Part shown: one piece after another, positions 22,939-34,449 of the stretch | How the letters are laid out: each line of letters starts with the position of its first letter | How positions within the stretch are numbered: the stretch's first letter is position 1 | Program-made: the position numbers and the translations under genes | The notes under the pieces: model-generated | What the model was told of the DNA's origin: nothing | The model's database searches: none | The model's input: only the letters and a program-made list of their open reading frames with translations | Source: Ceratobasidium sp. AG-K | Lineage: Eukaryota; Basidiomycota; Agaricomycetes; Cantharellales; Ceratobasidiaceae | Length of the DNA stretch: 64,000 bases | Direction of reading: 5' to 3' | NCBI GenBank assembly: GCA_037039685.1 | Contig: JAWNGF010000007.1 | Coordinates: 868,001-932,000 of the forward strand

Positions 22939-24172
22939 TCGATCTTGGGAGTTAAGTACATAGCGATGATCAGTGGCGCTTCGTTTGACTTTAATCTTTA
23001 CTGGATTTCGATGAAATTTGATGGGTTCATGAGTTTTGTCGCTCGATTGGGCGTCCGAGTTGCGCTCTTCAAGGCTCCAGATAAGCACCGCATGCACAAA
23101 GTCTCCTCGTACTGGACCTACGCACTCGATCTATGTTCCCAACTCTATCTCTTGACCGAGAAATGATGATAAACGCACTTTTTCCTTGAACTACTCGTCC
23201 AAAATTTGCAACCCGCGTCGGTGAGTTTTGAACCTACCCCAGACAGGCCGACTCAAAGTAACCGTAATGGTCATCACTGTGTGGATATAATCTATCCCAC
23301 ATGGGGTTAATACGAGTGGCTTGCATGACCACTTGACCCGACCGGGATGCGGGTTGGAGCGTGCGCAAGGAATAGACTCGAGCTCGCCAGTCAGGCTTTG
23401 AACGAATAGGAGGTATGCAAAATAAGTCCGCTTTTGAGATAGTTTCATGTGGAAACGATCAGTGGTCTGGTTGTGTCGACCGGTCAGGCTCGCAGGTCGC
23501 CAGAACTCAGTCGGCATAAAGAGCCGGGTTTACTCGGCCAGGGTCCGGGGAACTTACTCGCAACAGAACCGGCCGGTTGTCAATCCCCCAACTGGTCGAT
23601 TCGGTCCAAAGTTATATTGCTAGAGTTGGATCTGCGAATCGGAATGGAGTTCCTCGGTCGAGATTCCAAGGAAGCGAGAAATGTCTAGGTGAGGTCTTTT
23701 GCCGAGTGGGAACTCCTGTTTGCTGAGGGGGATCTCGCTCAGTTGGTTCGGATTATTTAGGCCCGCTGCGAGTGTCTAGTCTGAACTTCCACAGTTGGAT
23801 GCCGACAAGATCTACTGCGGAGTAAACGACAAGGGAATTGTTACGAGACCGCAGACGGACGTTCCTGCAATTTCTTTTCACGACGAGGTCCTGGGGTGGC
23901 AGTACGATAAGGGACATGTGCCAGGAGGCAAAGACCATATATGGGACACCTTTACGGAACCTCCAGTCAGATCAAGGATCGTCGCATGCCGTTATTGTGA
24001 GGTACGACCTAGACACATCCAGACCAGATGCACATAAAACTCAAACGTCTCTGCTCCACCTTGAACCCAAATATCGCATGTCACCATGGTCTGGGCCAAG
24101 CGAAATCCACTAGCGCCGGTCGCTTAAACGTGGCGATGTCAGGCACCAGGTTGGGACTTGCAGGCAACGTCG
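22939..24172. other. Intergenic region
   Basis: About 1.2 kb between divergent genes. Frames here lack domains, signal peptides and intron structure. The region probably holds the promoter of the membrane-protein gene. Confidence 0.5.
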
Positions 24173-26552
24173 ATGGAGCGTGCACTGACGCCGCAGCCCG
24201 AGAGCTCTACGCGGGCTCGTAGCCCGAGCGCGGTGAGCCAACATAGTACCAAGACGCACTCTTCCGTTCCTCAACGCAAACGAGTCGTCATCACCACACC
24301 CCGTAAGTCCTACCCTACCCCGTATTTTTTTTACTCATCCGTCGTAGCATGGGCGCGAGACGACCCGCCATCGCCCTCGACGGACAAGCCACCCGAGTCT
24401 GCGCTGACTGTCCAACCCGTGATTCACATCGACGACCATACTGCCCTTCTCTCGCCCCGCCAGTCTGGGTCTTTGAGGTCGTTTAACCCTTCGAACCCCG
24501 CCAACTCATCCAACCCAACCATCCAACCCGACCGATCTCCCATCTCACCGATATCTGAAGTATCCTCGCCAGGCACGCACTGGTGGTCGTATGTGCCCTA
24601 TCCGCTCCGGAAAGCGTCCCAGGGCTCGACGTTTGGAAAGCGCAAAGGATCTGAACCAGAGGTCCAGCCAGAGCCACAACCAGAGTCAAGCAGGAATCCC
24701 GGACTGAAGGTGGAGCTTCCCCAGGGCCCGTTTACGCTGAACCAGACGCAGACGCCGGGGTGGGAGACACCGTGGGCCCCGCATCCGCCTGCTGCCTATC
24801 GTGGAAACGGGCGGGACAGGGCCGGTCCGAGCGAGCCGGGCTATGTCGGCGGCAAGGAACTCGGTGCAGCGGCGTCGAGGAGGACTGCAGACGAGGATGA
24901 TGTGCGTAGTCGGCGTGGTGGCAAGTGGGCACGGCAAAAACGCCGACTGCGAATGTATTTGTTGCAAAACAACTATGTTCCCCTGGTAAGTCCCCGGCTT
25001 GTCTCTATATTTAGCTAATATCAGGCAGTTTGTTCGGTTGTTGAATATTGCGTTTACGACGACGACGCTGGCGGTTGGGATTAGCGTCCGCCGTCTCGAA
25101 CTCGCCAATGGCATCCTCGGCTCGATTGGCAGCTCTCCGTACGTCCATCGCCCCACTTCGACTCGTGCTAACCCTTTGCAGGACCCTCGTCATAATATTC
25201 GCACCACCCACCCTCGTGCACGTCATGGCCGCCATATACGTACGTCCTGAGTCTTGCCTCGTTGCCCACGCTCATTGCCTTTCTCTCTTTCACTTTATGA
25301 TCTCATTTTCTACTTTTCGATCCCATGACTCGCCAACGACCTATTTCGGCAATTTCACCTGACAATCGAATTCGCCCACACCGCCTGCTTCCGATCCCCC
25401 CGTTGTCCTCCCTACACGTGACGTCACCCACGCCCACGATCACGCTGCACGGATTGCGCTTGATTGGCTTGTTCGTCTTGCTCCTCGCCTGCGATGTGTC
25501 TCGCCGTGTGCTCCTGGCCTTGCCGGACCGCCACGGATATCACACAACTGATGCGGTGGCGCACTTCGGTCGCCGTTCTCGGTACATCGCCTCGTATCGC
25601 CTAATCTGGCCTCGTTCGAATTGCCCTCGCCTCGTCACCTCGCCCGCGCGCTTCGCCTTGCGCTACCCGCGCCGCGCTCACACGACTGGTTCTGTCCGGT
25701 ATTGTGTCTAAATGGGATTCGTCCTTGGTTCGACTCGACTTTGTCCTCATTTCCTATCGGTTCGCTTCAATCCCCCTGATGCTTGACACTTGACAACACT
25801 TGACTTTCTTGGCTTCTTGGTCGACGGATTTGATTTGATGTGCGCCTGTTGATTTGGTTTACGGGACATCTTTGGGCGGTGTTTGGATTTCATTTCCTCC
25901 GGGCGATATTTTGTTATTCGCGCATCCTTCGGATTTCATTCCGATTCGCATAATATTTGGCCTTACTTCTGATGGGCTATTATTTGCGTTCATTCCGATG
26001 CGCATATTATTTGCCTTTGATCCAATCCGGTCCGACCCCGCATTCCCCGCACGTTATTATTTCCCCACACGACCATACGCGCTCCCAACGCCACCCCGAA
26101 CCACACAACCACAGCTCGAATACTTTGGCCGTCCGCTCGGAATCTGGTCCACATCCGCCAAGCTCACCCACACCCTCTCTGAAGTATTCTTCATCTGCAT
26201 GTGGTCCGCCTCGCTCTCTCTCTGCTTCGACAACTACTTTACCACTCCACTCTTATGCACACCCATATCCGCAACCAACTGGTGGAACCAGCTTCCTCCG
26301 AGTGAGAACCAGTTTGCTGACGATGATACAACGGATGCCGCACTCGTAAGCCCCCTCCGCGTTGGATTGTAGTTGTACTAATGAATGTGATTGCGGTCAT
26401 AGATTGGTCAACTGTGTCGACGACAGTTGGCATTGATCTGTCTAGTGTTTTTCGGACTGACGTTGTATTGTTGGAACCTCGTCATCAGCTTGTTCCGGAT
26501 CTTTGAAAAGGTCAAGCATCGGGCCGTAGCCGGGAGCACACTGATTGTATAA
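24173..26552 (+). CDS. Multi-pass membrane protein of unknown function
   Basis: Exons 24173–24985, 25029–25138, 25182–25239, 26115–26345 and 26403–26552 join in frame and end at TAA 26550–26552. The product is about 450 residues. The first 250 are Ser/Pro-rich, probably disordered and cytosolic, ending in a basic [20 protein letters not shown]. The hydrophobic second half has segments around [58 protein letters not shown] and [20 protein letters not shown], so four membrane spans. The arrangement recalls small fungal tetraspan proteins, but I cannot name the family. The ATG at 24173 is the first in frame. One intron (25240–26114) is 875 bases, far longer than every other intron here. Confidence 0.65.
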
Positions 26553-27660
26553 ACGAATCGAAATAGTGTACAGCAAGCTGGCCTGCACGGGGAACCTCGT
26601 CACTCGTTTCTTACCTCTCTTCTGTCGTGTTGATTTCATTCTGCGCGGACTGCGTTATACCCCTCCACGTGCGCATATATACGCTCTTCTTTTCTATGCG
26701 ATTATGCTAGGTTTTGGTCTATTCCTTCAGTTGTATTTTTGAGGTTTCGTATTTTTTTTGAGTGATAGTTTTTCTTGGCTGCGTGCGGCTGGTGTTTGTG
26801 TTGTAGGATGGAGAATATCATTCATTGATGGTAGATTCATGCAATGGTGTGGCGAGAGAAAGCTGGTATCACAACAGCAAATGGACAAGAGTTATATTCC
26901 TTTATCAGAAGGAAGTGCAGTGAGATTCACTTGAATATGTAGTATTATTGGTATCAAAGACAACAACACAAACAAGCATATTTATATTGCTTGAAAGCCC
27001 CAGCTTGCCATTGGACTATTTGGTTAATGAGTGCAATGTACTAGGCCTCCCCTAAAGTGCGTGAATGTGGGCATGTGACTGAGCTTTTTTTGGGGGGGGT
27101 ACATAAATTTTACAAAGTACATGTGCATGTGGGCAAACTGCTTGGTCAAAAAGACAAAGAGCCTTTGTAAGAGGTAAGAGGAGAAAGAGACCACCCAGGG
27201 GGTTATATGAAAGAGGGAGACACAACCCAGGGCCAAAAGGCATTCTTCAGGAAAAAGGGACACGTCCATGGGAGATACATCAGTTAAACCATTTGCAGAT
27301 TTGGGTGCTTAGGAGTGCTCTAATCTAATGTTTTGTTTCAAATCACTTGAAATCATCCAAATCAGCCAAAACACTCTCAAAACTGCAAACAGTTTTGCTG
27401 ATAGCCTATGAAGATCTATGCTGGAGCTTCAATTCCATGAGTGGCTGTGTAGTACTATAGGTCAGTTTGTAGAATTAAAGCTCCAATATAGACTGCTATA
27501 GCTGTGTTGCTTTTCCTGATGTTACAGAAATCAGAAAAGAGCAGCTATGACAGACATGAAGGCTCAAGCAGAAACATTAGACTAACTAACAAAAGCAGTA
27601 GAGTGGGTAATAAACAAGAGAATGGCATCCAAAAGGGTGTCCATGTCAAACAAGTTGGTG
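26553..27660. other. Boundary of the transposon island
   Basis: This region joins GC-rich host sequence to AT-rich, CpG-poor repeat sequence. From about 26900 CG dinucleotides almost disappear. A run of AAATCA-type short repeats occurs near 27340. I see no gene; reading frames here are chance. Confidence 0.5.
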
Positions 27661-27664
27661 AGGT

Positions 27665-27905
27665 GTAAGGGTTTTGTTGTGACCTGTGGCCCCTCCATGG
27701 ACTCTGTCTTGTGTCTGTTGTCAGTTTGTTTCCTTTGTTTGCCTTTCCCTTTGTTGTGTTTCCCCTTTTTCTGTTTTCCTTTGCCCTTGCACAGCCTTAT
27801 GCTACTTCTCTTTTCTTTTGTCTTGTGACTTCCTTTCTTGGCAAGTCATGTTCCTTTATAGGACACTAGTATGACCCATAGGGCTCCACCCTAGTCTAGC
27901 CATGA
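27665..27905 (+). repeat. Degenerate left half of an old gypsy LTR
   Basis: The order of motifs (GTTGTGACCTG, CCATGGACTCTGTCTTGTGT, a T/C-rich TTTGTTTGCC stretch, AAGTCATGTTC) follows the plus-oriented LTR at 59951–60408 at low identity. It stops at TATGACCCATAGGG. The right half seems to resume at about 29110. Confidence 0.35.
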
Positions 27906-27999
27906 TGTAAAGCTTTATTGTAGGATGTTGGGTCATCCAAGACAGCTCACTATACAATATGCATTATTATCAAAAAGTGATGAGAGATGACCATGTATG

Positions 28000-28538
28000 C
28001 TAATCTAAAACTGACCTATGCACTACATTTCTTGTTTTTGGCTCCTCCTGTCCATTCCAAATCTTAATCCTATGCTCTGCTGTACATTGAGACAACCCAA
28101 CATATAGTTGACTATGTGAACAGACTGCTTTTTCAAGATCAAGTCCAACATACTTCACTGATTGACCTTGAGCCTTGTTGATTGTCATTGCCAAGGCCAG
28201 TGTAACTGGGAACTGGAGACACAAAAGTTGAAATCCAAACTCATGGGGACTTGGAGTAAACTGGATTTGTGGCAGGAATGCTGTTTCACCTAATTGTGAG
28301 GATGAGATGTTAGACTTGATTGGTATGCTCAAACAAATCTCTACTTACCAACATGATCCCCATCCAAGAGTTTTACCTCAATTACACACCACCCCACATG
28401 TTTACTACTGCATGTGAACCATTGCAGACCCTTCTCAAGCAAATCCATTGGTTCTCTTTTGGGCAGAGGATTTTGGTGATGTTGGGCTGGAGAAATATTA
28501 TGCAGGAGCATTACTGGACATCCAACCTTTAACTCCAA
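28000..28538 (-). pseudogene. PIF1-like (Helitron-type) helicase fragment
   Basis: Two minus-strand frames belong to one C-terminal helicase fragment. The 5' piece (28538–28341) contains LKVGCPVMLLHNISPAQ and ends VIEVKLLDGDHVGK. The 3' piece (28332–28000) contains FPVTLALAMTINKAQGQSV and DLEKAVCSHSQLYVGLSQCT, the last motifs of PIF1/Helitron helicases. A frameshift separates them. The Walker motifs, the Rep nuclease and most of the protein are missing. In this family the helicase drives rolling-circle transposition; this remnant cannot. Assignment to Helitron rather than a cellular PIF1 rests on the repeat context. Confidence 0.7.
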
Positions 28539-28595
28539 TTTTGCTAAGGGGGGACCACCACAGTTACATGAGTTCAGGAATTACACAGGGTATTT

Positions 28596-29142
28596 ACATA
28601 TGGCAGCATTGGTGGTGTGAGGATGCTGTGGCCAGGGAGCTTGATCAAAACATTGACCAATGTTTGATTGCACCTTCCAGAGTCTCAGTTTTGCACCTAA
28701 AACCTAATCCTTTCTGCATAAGAATTACATTTTTGGAAACCACCATGTTGTTAGTATGGATTTAGATCCTTTCTATTCACATGTGGTGGCATTTGTGGTG
28801 TGAGAATGTGACTGTTGGGAACATGATCAAACACTGGTCAATGTTTGTGATCATGTTTTCCAAAACCTTGGTTGTGCACTCAAAACTGAATGTTTTTGTG
28901 TGAAGATTACACCATTGGAAAGCTGTACGCCTTCCCTATCAATTTATATAGCTCATGTTTACATGTGGTGGCTTCCATGGTATGAGTGTAGGACAGTTGT
29001 GTCTCCCTTGTCCCTGACAGGGCATTGACAGAAAAGTATATTGTTGAGCCCTCAAAATCAACCCTATATGTCAAGTTCTACTGTCAAAGAAACATCAAGT
29101 ATTTTTATTATTTTAGGATGATCCATAGAGCACTCTGACTGG
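28596..29142 (+). repeat. Three degenerate tandem units of about 183 bp
   Basis: Units begin ACATATGG (28596), ACATGTGG (28779) and ACATGTGG (28961), a period of 182–183 bases. Each continues with a GGTGTGA or GGTATGAG block, then a GATCAAAAC/GATCAAACA and CAATGTTTG block in units 1 and 2. Unit 3 is the most diverged. The array sits next to the helicase fragment. Confidence 0.55.
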
Positions 29143-29425
29143 TTGGCCTGTATGATTTGCTTGCTTGGCATTAGTATGACCCATGCCTTTGTCTGAATAT
29201 ATATGGAGGCAACAACAAGCATGGTATCTCCATCTTGTTTTGCCTTGTCATTTCCCCAACAAACAGTCTCTCACTGGGTTGCCCTCAAGGTTACCTTGGA
29301 TCCTCAGGTCTTAGTGCTGTCCACAGTTTACAGTCAACAGTCTTTTGGGTGCAAAGTCTCTCTGAGCCTTGACTTGAGCACATATAGTTTCAGTCAGCAA
29401 CCATCATAGTGTTGGGTTGCAGCAT
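29110..29425 (+). repeat. Degenerate right half of an old gypsy LTR
   Basis: CTGACTGGTTGGCCTGTATG, then GAATATATATGGAGGCAAC, ATCTTGTTTTGCCTTGTC and GGTCTTAGTGCTGTCCA, follow in the same order as in the plus-oriented solo LTRs at 45832 and 59951. It probably belongs with the half at 27665–27905, split by about 1.2 kb, and is probably the 5' LTR of gypsy D. Boundaries are approximate. Confidence 0.45.
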
Positions 29426-29639
29426 TGCAAAACAACATTATTCCATGAGGAAATAGTTAATAGTCATCATAGTGCTCTCAAAGGTCTGATGGCAACTTGG
29501 GTGACCATTAGTTTTTGCATTCCCACACACTCAGACACCACATTAAATTTTTGAACCTCATTTTTTCAGCAACTGCTACCTACTTGACATCAGGGTCATT
29601 CAAAGAATAGTACTACAGAGGTGAACCCATGGCTGCACA

Positions 29640-31930
29640 AGAATCAAGAAGGAACCCACCCCAAATGGCCCAGCCAAAAGAAGGATGGACCAATCCCTTA
29701 AGACCAAGGGAACAAACTACAAGCAACTCCAGCCATGGGATCAATGAACCCTCCTGAACTCACAATGGCAGATTTGGAAGGATCAGGATCAGGACCAATA
29801 GAAGACAAGACACTGGAACAGATTGTACCCATCCCAGTGGCCCAGCAAACTGTCAAAACATTGGAACAAATGCAAGAAGTCTTCAACAATCAATGGCCTG
29901 CTTGGTACATGTACTAGATGCATGTTTCCTTCAAATTCAACATGATATGAGGGAAACAGGAGAAGGCATATGAACTTTACAAACAGGGGTATATCACCTT
30001 CAGGAAACAGGAGCAACAAAGAGCAACATTTGTGCACAGGCAGAAAGGGTGGATCAGGTCCTAAACATCATGAATGGTATTGCAGAAATGCTGGAACCAA
30101 AGGAAGAAGAACATGTTGGGCAAAGCACAATTGGTGGAGAATCCACAACCCCTAGGACTCCAAGAATCCCAGCACCCCCTCCAGAAACCCCAAAGAAGAC
30201 AACAACTTTCCCCTTTGAAGGATACAGGTACCCAGACTCCAACAAAGAAAGCATTGGGACAGGAGAAGAAGGGTCTGGAGGATCTACAAAAACCATCAGG
30301 CAAAAAAGACAAGCCCCAGCAAGGGAAGAAGAGGAAAAGAAGCCCAACACAAGTTGCTGCAAACATTTCAGCATCTATGCAGACATAGCAGATGACATCA
30401 CAGAAAGCAGGGATTGATCTACAAGCATCAAGAAACCAGAAGCATCCAATGGAAAGAGGGGGACAGAAGTTGATTATTTCATCACATTGATGGAAACATA
30501 TTTCAACATCCATGGGAAGGTCTTCAATAACAATCAAAAGAAGATTACCACCTTCCTTGGCAACATGGAACATGAAGAAGCAAAAGCATGGGTATTCAAT
30601 CACCTAGAGAGAATCAACAAAAAACCCACCTATACCAGCAATACAGATGTGATCTACTCTTGGTCAAATATGAGAGAAGATTTCCTTCTCAATTTCAGTG
30701 ATCCAATGGCAAAGGAACAGGCATCCAGGAAACTCATGACAATCCAGATGAAGGGACATGTTGACAACACCCTTACTTCCTACATTATGGAATTCAGAAG
30801 CCATAAAGCCCTTACCAATATTGGAGATGCAGTGTACAGGGAAGCCTTCAAATGAGGGCTAGCCCCAGAACTATTGGCAGAACTAGACTCCCTTTCCCTG
30901 ATGAGTGACAACATTAGAAACCTCAGCTTTGAAGGACTTGTAACAGCAACCATCAAGATGGACAAAGTCCTAAAAGCAAGAAGAGGGTACAAGTCTACAT
31001 ACCTCAGGGGGTATGGTGGTCAAGGAAGCAAGCAAACTGGACAAAGCAATACAGGGCAAAACAGTCAAGGCAGAAGAACTCAAGGTGAAGAAATGAGATT
31101 AGTTCCTGAAGAAACCAAGAAGTGTTGTTGTCAGGAGGGAGCCTGCATCAAATGCAGATCAAAGGACCACTTTGTACAACAGCGCAAGAATGGATGGAAG
31201 GACCAAGGCATTCCATCAAGTCAGGGCAAAGAGAAGGCCAAGGCAGGAGACCCAGAAGATACTAGCAACAGCAAAAAGGAGTTGGGAAAAGCCTAGGGTG
31301 CTCTGCTTCCATGTCATATGCTACCCAGATACCCTTGATCTTGAGAAAATGAATGTACTATAGAGCAACAAATGAATCACCACTCATCTCAGCTCAGATC
31401 AAGGGAATCAAGGATCCCACTCCCACACTTATTGACTCCAGATCAACAAAGCACTTTATCAATATTGCCTGCTGCCAAAAACATTCCATCCCCTTTATTG
31501 AATTTCCCAAGGCTAGGGAAGTCATAGGAATCAATGGAAAGAAGCTACCTTCCACTCTCTGGTTCAAATTCCATATCACCTTTGAAATCCTGGGAAAAAG
31601 CTTCATACAATGATGCTACACCATGCCCACTGGAGAATCCCCTTTAATTCTAGGAATGACATGGCTATTGGAAGCCAACCCTGAGATAAACTGGGAAACA
31701 AAGGAAATTACTTGGAGAAAGGGACCCATCACAGCAAAAGCAGCACATCTAGCAGAAATAGCAGAAGAATTCCAGAACTTCAAAAGTGTCTTCAGTGAAG
31801 AACTTTTCAAGGAATTGCCACCACACAGGGAATGGGATTGTGAAATCAACTTCAAACCAGATGCAGAACTACCTAAACCAGCACAAACCTACCCCCTCTT
31901 GCCAATGGAAACTTGTGTATTGCAAAAACA
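29640..31930 (+). pseudogene. Gypsy D: degraded gag–protease region
   Basis: Pieces of a Ty3/gypsy polyprotein in several frames. A Pro/Glu-rich stretch (about 30049–30417) precedes a capsid-like domain (30487–30855, METYFNIHGKVFNNNQKKIT ... MREDFLLNFSDPMAKEQASR). TGA at 30853–30855 stands where Arg is expected before GLAPELLAELDSL. A decayed zinc knuckle (CCCQEGACIKCRSKDHF) follows near 31120. The protease region has PTLIDSRSTKHFINIA (active site Asp-Ser-Gly mutated to Asp-Ser-Arg), then LILGMTWLLEANPEI. It ends abruptly at VLQKHID where copia E begins. The reading frame resumes at 45745 with about 22 residues missing. This is the oldest gypsy in the nest and is almost devoid of CpG. Confidence 0.78.
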
Positions 31931-32074
31931 TATAGACTGAGGTAATGTTTTCTGTCTCCTACCTGATATGTATGTTGACATCTCCATGTATTTAGTGTTG
32001 CTTCTATTATGTAGATCTCTTTCAATTCACTCATTCCATTATAGAATGAGTGTTGCTTCTATTAGCTCACAACA
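31931..32074 (+). repeat. Copia E left LTR, probably truncated
   Basis: It matches 45601–45744 over 144 bp, ending CTCACAACA in both. It contains the direct repeat TGTTGCTTCTATTA twice. Confidence 0.65.
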
Positions 32075-32088
32075 GGTTATGAACCCTG
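32075..32088 (+). other. Copia E primer-binding site
   Basis: GGTTATGAACCCTG immediately follows the LTR. It differs by one G-to-A change from the copia F site, which is complementary to the anticodon arm of initiator tRNA-Met. Here the ATG inside the site is out of frame with gag, which starts at 32110. Confidence 0.6.
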
Positions 32089-32109
32089 TCGCATTTTTTG
32101 TGACACTCT

Positions 32110-32781
32110 ATGAGCAGCAGTAACTCAACATCTGATACTGAAAACTCTATCCAGACCTCAAAAATGTCAAATCCTGACCTGTACATGAGCTGGTGTCACT
32201 TTGAAATTGAAGATCTCAAAGAGGATGGATCCAACTATGTAGACTGGAAGACATGGACAATGCAAATTTTGCAAATGCATCAACTTGACACCATAGTCAC
32301 CAGGATGGACCTCAAGCCAGATGAGACCTCAGCAAAGCCTGACATGATGAAGGATTGGAAAGCCCAGGACCAGGAGGCTCTTACACAGATTATGTTGAGT
32401 ATCACAGATGGTGCTCTCAAGCTAATCAGCCATCACATCTCAGCCACACCAGCTTGGGATGCCCTTCAAGCCTGCTGGGAAGGCTCTGGAGTTCAGAGCC
32501 TAGTCTTTCTAGTCAAAAAACTCTTCTCCAACAAGGCTTCCAACAACAAGTCCATGGCCAATTTCATTGCCAAACAATGTGCTATTGTTACAAATATTCA
32601 TTACCTTGGTCTTACACTCCCCAAACCTCTCCTAGCTCTGATCCTCCTTCATACCCTTCCCCTATCCTATGACACTCTTTGTACTGTCATTGCCAGCAGC
32701 ACCACCCTTGATAAATTGCATCAGTGCATTGTCATCAAAGACTCTGAGAAGCTTGAAGACAAAGAAATTATTAGTAGCTAG
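32110..32781 (+). pseudogene. Copia E gag
   Basis: An open frame of 223 codons from ATG 32110 to TAG. It has the UBN2/copia gag layout: GSNYVDWKTWTMQILQMH, LISHHISATPAWDALQACWE, then LLALILLHTLPLSYDTL. Homologous blocks occur in copia F. Downstream the zinc knuckle, protease and integrase are absent, so this is a remnant of a polyprotein. Confidence 0.75.
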
Positions 32782-32919
32782 CCAAACAAGCCAAAAGTCA
32801 AGAAAACAAACATAACTGAGCTGCCAAAGGCCACAAAGCCACCCTCTGAGGCTGAGGAGATGCCATCAACATACTCCAAGCCCACAACAACATACAAGAC
32901 GACCCATACCAGATCTACT

Positions 32920-34018
32920 AGATGCCAAGGTCACAAACCTGTCTGTTGACCCAAATTTGTACAACAAGGCAATGAGACATGAAGATGCACCCACCTGGCT
33001 TGAGGTGATGACCAAGGAGATCAGCATGATTGAGAAAATGTGCAGTTGGTGCTTGGTTCCTTGACCAGCCAGGACAAATGTGATCTGTGGCTGTTTGGTG
33101 TACAAGATGAGATGGGATGTGGACAGGGCAATTGAATCACAAGAGCCTGCTTTGTTGGCAAGGGTTTCAGTTAGATGCACAGCATTGATTATAACAAGAT
33201 GTACTCACCTGTGGCTGCAATGCATGCAATCCATCTCCTACTGATGCTTGTAGCTCAACACAACCTCAAACTCCATCAGCTTGTTGTAACATCCACTTTT
33301 CTGAACATGGAGATTGATGAGGTTGTCTATATGGGACAACCATAGGGAATTGTTATACCTGGACATGAGGACAATGTGTGCCTAGTTGAAAAGGGGCTCT
33401 ATGGCCTCAAGCAGTCACTGCTGATGTGTTACTGATGCCTACAGGATGCATTCAAGTTGATTGGGCTTGTCTGTTGCAAGTTGGACCCATGCGTCTTCAA
33501 GATCTGTGAGGGCAAGGACTATGCCATTGCAGTGGTCCATGTTGACAATTCACTTGTGGCTGCCAACTTGGCTTGCTTTGTCTGCAAGATAAAGTGCTGT
33601 ATGATGGAATGTTTCAAGATGCACAGCCTAGGCAAGGCAAGAATGTTTTTAAGCATTGAAATTGCTTGGAATCAAGATGCACATGAGCTCAAGATCACCC
33701 AAAGTCAATGTACAAAGGACATACTTGCTTGTTTTGACATGACAGACACAAATTCCACCAACACACCTATGGAGGAGCAACTTGAGCTCCCTAAACTCAA
33801 AGAAGTGACCATAGATTGCATGCAATATCAATGCAGCAGTAGATCACTGATGTACACAATGCTTGCAACATGTGCCAAGCTCACTTTCATTGTTGGTCAG
33901 CTTAGTCAGCAGAATGCAGCACCTGGAACTGACCACTGGCTTGTTCTCAAGTGAGCATTTTGCTGTTTGCAAGGCACAATCAATCATGGCATTGCTCATC
34001 AAGGCTTGATGGGCAAGC
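32920..34018 (+). pseudogene. Copia E reverse transcriptase, degraded
   Basis: Frames carry copia RT signatures: RHEDAPTWLEVMTKEISMIE (about 32967), YSPVAAMHAIHLLLMLVAQH, EKGLYGLKQS and LDPCVFKICEGKDYAI. The YVDD catalytic box reads HVDN (second Asp to Asn, GAC AAT). TGA at 33952–33954 replaces Arg before AFCCLQGTINHGI at the RT–RNase H border. The sequence is cut by gypsy A at 34024 and continues at 40970. No functional protein is possible. Confidence 0.78.
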
Positions 34019-34023
34019 CTGGT

Positions 34024-34438
34024 TGTCCTGACTTGGATCAATTAGGTGTATAAAGGTTAAGGGGTTTGACTTAGATAAGTCTTAGAACCCAAGGGATGGT
34101 GATAGTAAGGGGATTTGATTGAAGCAAGTCCTAGTGGAGAGGAGGTCAAGCCTTGTTGTTAACTGGCTTGACCTCTGGGTTTATATACATGAGGGATCAG
34201 TGCCATGTCACTATCTATCAGTGAGAGAAAGCCAAGTACAACCAATGATAAGCAAGATAAGAGGTATGACTCAACATTCTGGAAGTTCCAGAAGCAATCA
34301 CCAATATCAAATGAAAAGACAAATACATCACATGATACAAGTTAAGCGCCAGAGGACATTTTTACCAAAAAAGGAAAGTGTTCGGAAAAAAAGATATAAA
34401 ATCAGAATAAAATGTCTGAGCTTAGTCAGCTCATGACA
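34024..34438 (-). repeat. Gypsy A 3' LTR
   Basis: 415 bp, TG...CA, paired with 40555–40969. Preceded on the plus strand by the target duplication CTGGT. A polypurine tract adjoins it on the internal side. Confidence 0.93.
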
Positions 34439-34449
34439 TTACCCCCCTC

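Noticed and set aside
25325..25711. Frame of 128 codons in the long intron of the membrane-protein gene
   Set aside because: It has no recognisable domain, and the flanking exons join in frame without it.
28596..29142. CRISPR-like array
   Set aside because: Units are about 183 bp, diverged and without constant repeats or unique spacers; the genome is eukaryotic.
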